From: JAGQUL01 sp038212015
Lineage (GTDB): Bacteria > Actinomycetota > Thermoleophilia > Gaiellales > SKUG01
DNA length: 8,232 nt
NCBI GenBank assembly: GCA_038212015.1
Contig: JBBQUY010000107.1
Span: forward strand, 1 to 8,232
Direction of reading: 5' to 3'
Shown here: piece after piece, positions 7,860 through 8,232 of the stretch
How positions within the stretch are numbered: position 1 is the first letter of the stretch
How the letters are laid out: the number at the start of each line of letters is the position of its first letter
Position numbers and translations under genes: made by a program
The notes under the pieces: model-generated
Seen by the model: the letters and a program-made list of their open reading frames with translations, nothing else
Told to the model about the DNA's origin: nothing
The model's database searches: none

Positions 7860-8002
7860 CATGTCGCGTGCCCTCGGGTGATCAGGCCCGGCGGCTCCAC
7901 CTGTATCTGCGGTCATTGCAGCGCGCGATCCAGGTTCGTGTCACGATCGAACGATCCGCAACATCCGACCCGCCTTCACCCGATGAACAGGAAGGGGAAG
8001 GG

Positions 8003-8232
8003 GTGAGTCGCATGGGCGGAATCACGAACGCGATCGTGGATCAGGCTGGAGCCGGTCAGCCAGGGCGGCTTCGTGCTGCGCTGTTCATGACCAAGGGCCA
8101 GTCGCTCGGCGGTCGCAACAACGACCACGACTACATCCTCGGCGCGATGCGCGGCGCCGGGCTCGACGCCGAGCTCATCGACCTCGCCGACCTGCGTCAG
8201 GCCTCCGAGGGCGTCTGGTACCTGAAGACGGC
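8003..8232 (+). CDS. Unidentified protein, N-terminal part (cut by window edge); possibly flavodoxin-like
   Basis: An open frame runs from GTG 8003 to the window end (76 codons plus two bases) without a stop. ATG 8012, three codons in, is an equally good start: AAGGGG lies eight bases before it, while AGGAAGGGG lies five bases before the GTG. After about 22 residues comes a hydrophobic strand (LRAALFMT), a glycine-rich turn (KGQSLGGRNND), a helix (YILGAMRGAG) and a second strand (DAELIDLADL). This strand-loop-helix-strand pattern resembles the first unit of flavodoxin-like NADPH-dependent FMN reductases, where the loop binds FMN phosphate. I cannot confirm the family from 76 residues. The 143 bp between it and the phosphoesterase stop could allow its own promoter, but none is clear. 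Confidence 0.7.
   Translation, partial: MSRMGGITNAIVDQAGAGQPGRLRAALFMTKGQSLGGRNNDHDYILGAMRGAGLDAELIDLADLRQASEGVWYLKT

Noticed and set aside
7853..7904. Intrinsic terminator after the phosphoesterase gene
   Set aside because: GCCGC and GGCGGC segments could pair across a long loop, but the stem is weak and no T-run follows.

Overview
The window looks like a chromosomal segment from a high-GC bacterium, most likely an actinomycete-type (Actinomycetota) genome. The signs are strong G/C bias at third codon positions, GTG starts with good Shine-Dalgarno sequences, and actinobacterial-looking EF-Tu, S12 and S10. The EF-Tu residues suggest a deep lineage such as Acidimicrobiia, but that is a guess from memory and not a computed placement.

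Positions 1-5670 (all minus strand) hold the str operon running into the start of the S10 operon. In transcription order this is rpsL (S12), rpsG (S7), fusA (EF-G), tuf (EF-Tu), rpsJ (S10), rplC (L3) and the first 50 codons of rplD (L4), which leaves the window at position 1. The genes are full length with intact motifs. Two junctions are one-base stop/start overlaps (rpsL/rpsG and rplC/rplD), a layout expected for translational coupling. The other gaps are 44-231 bp. A plausible promoter (TTGCCA, 18 bp, TACATT) lies about 90 bp upstream of rpsL, followed by a leader with two back-to-back hairpins.

Positions 5671-6115 are non-coding. Besides the rpsL promoter and leader they contain a GC-alternating hairpin (5915-5936) and a three-copy 61-bp tandem repeat (5935-6098). 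Each repeat copy carries a long inverted repeat. This array, between the end of the upstream gene and the str promoter, is the least explained structure in the window. Its 30-nt repeat plus 31-nt gap resembles CRISPR in size, but the gaps are themselves related, so I do not call it CRISPR.

Positions 6116-8232 are accessory or housekeeping genes. A minus-strand NP-I family nucleoside phosphorylase (6116-6892) is divergent, across an 82-bp gap, from a plus-strand purple-acid-phosphatase-like metallophosphoesterase (6975-7859). Together they could act on nucleotides and nucleosides, but this is inference. The phosphorylase has Ser where the family usually has a phosphate-binding Arg. A further plus-strand gene starts at about 8003 or 8012 and is cut by the window edge. 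Its visible N-terminus is compatible with a flavodoxin-like first beta-alpha-beta unit, but it is not identified.

I see no mobile element, tRNA, rRNA or convincing CRISPR. Most of the window is conserved core; the repeat array and the phosphorylase substitution are the points most worth following up.
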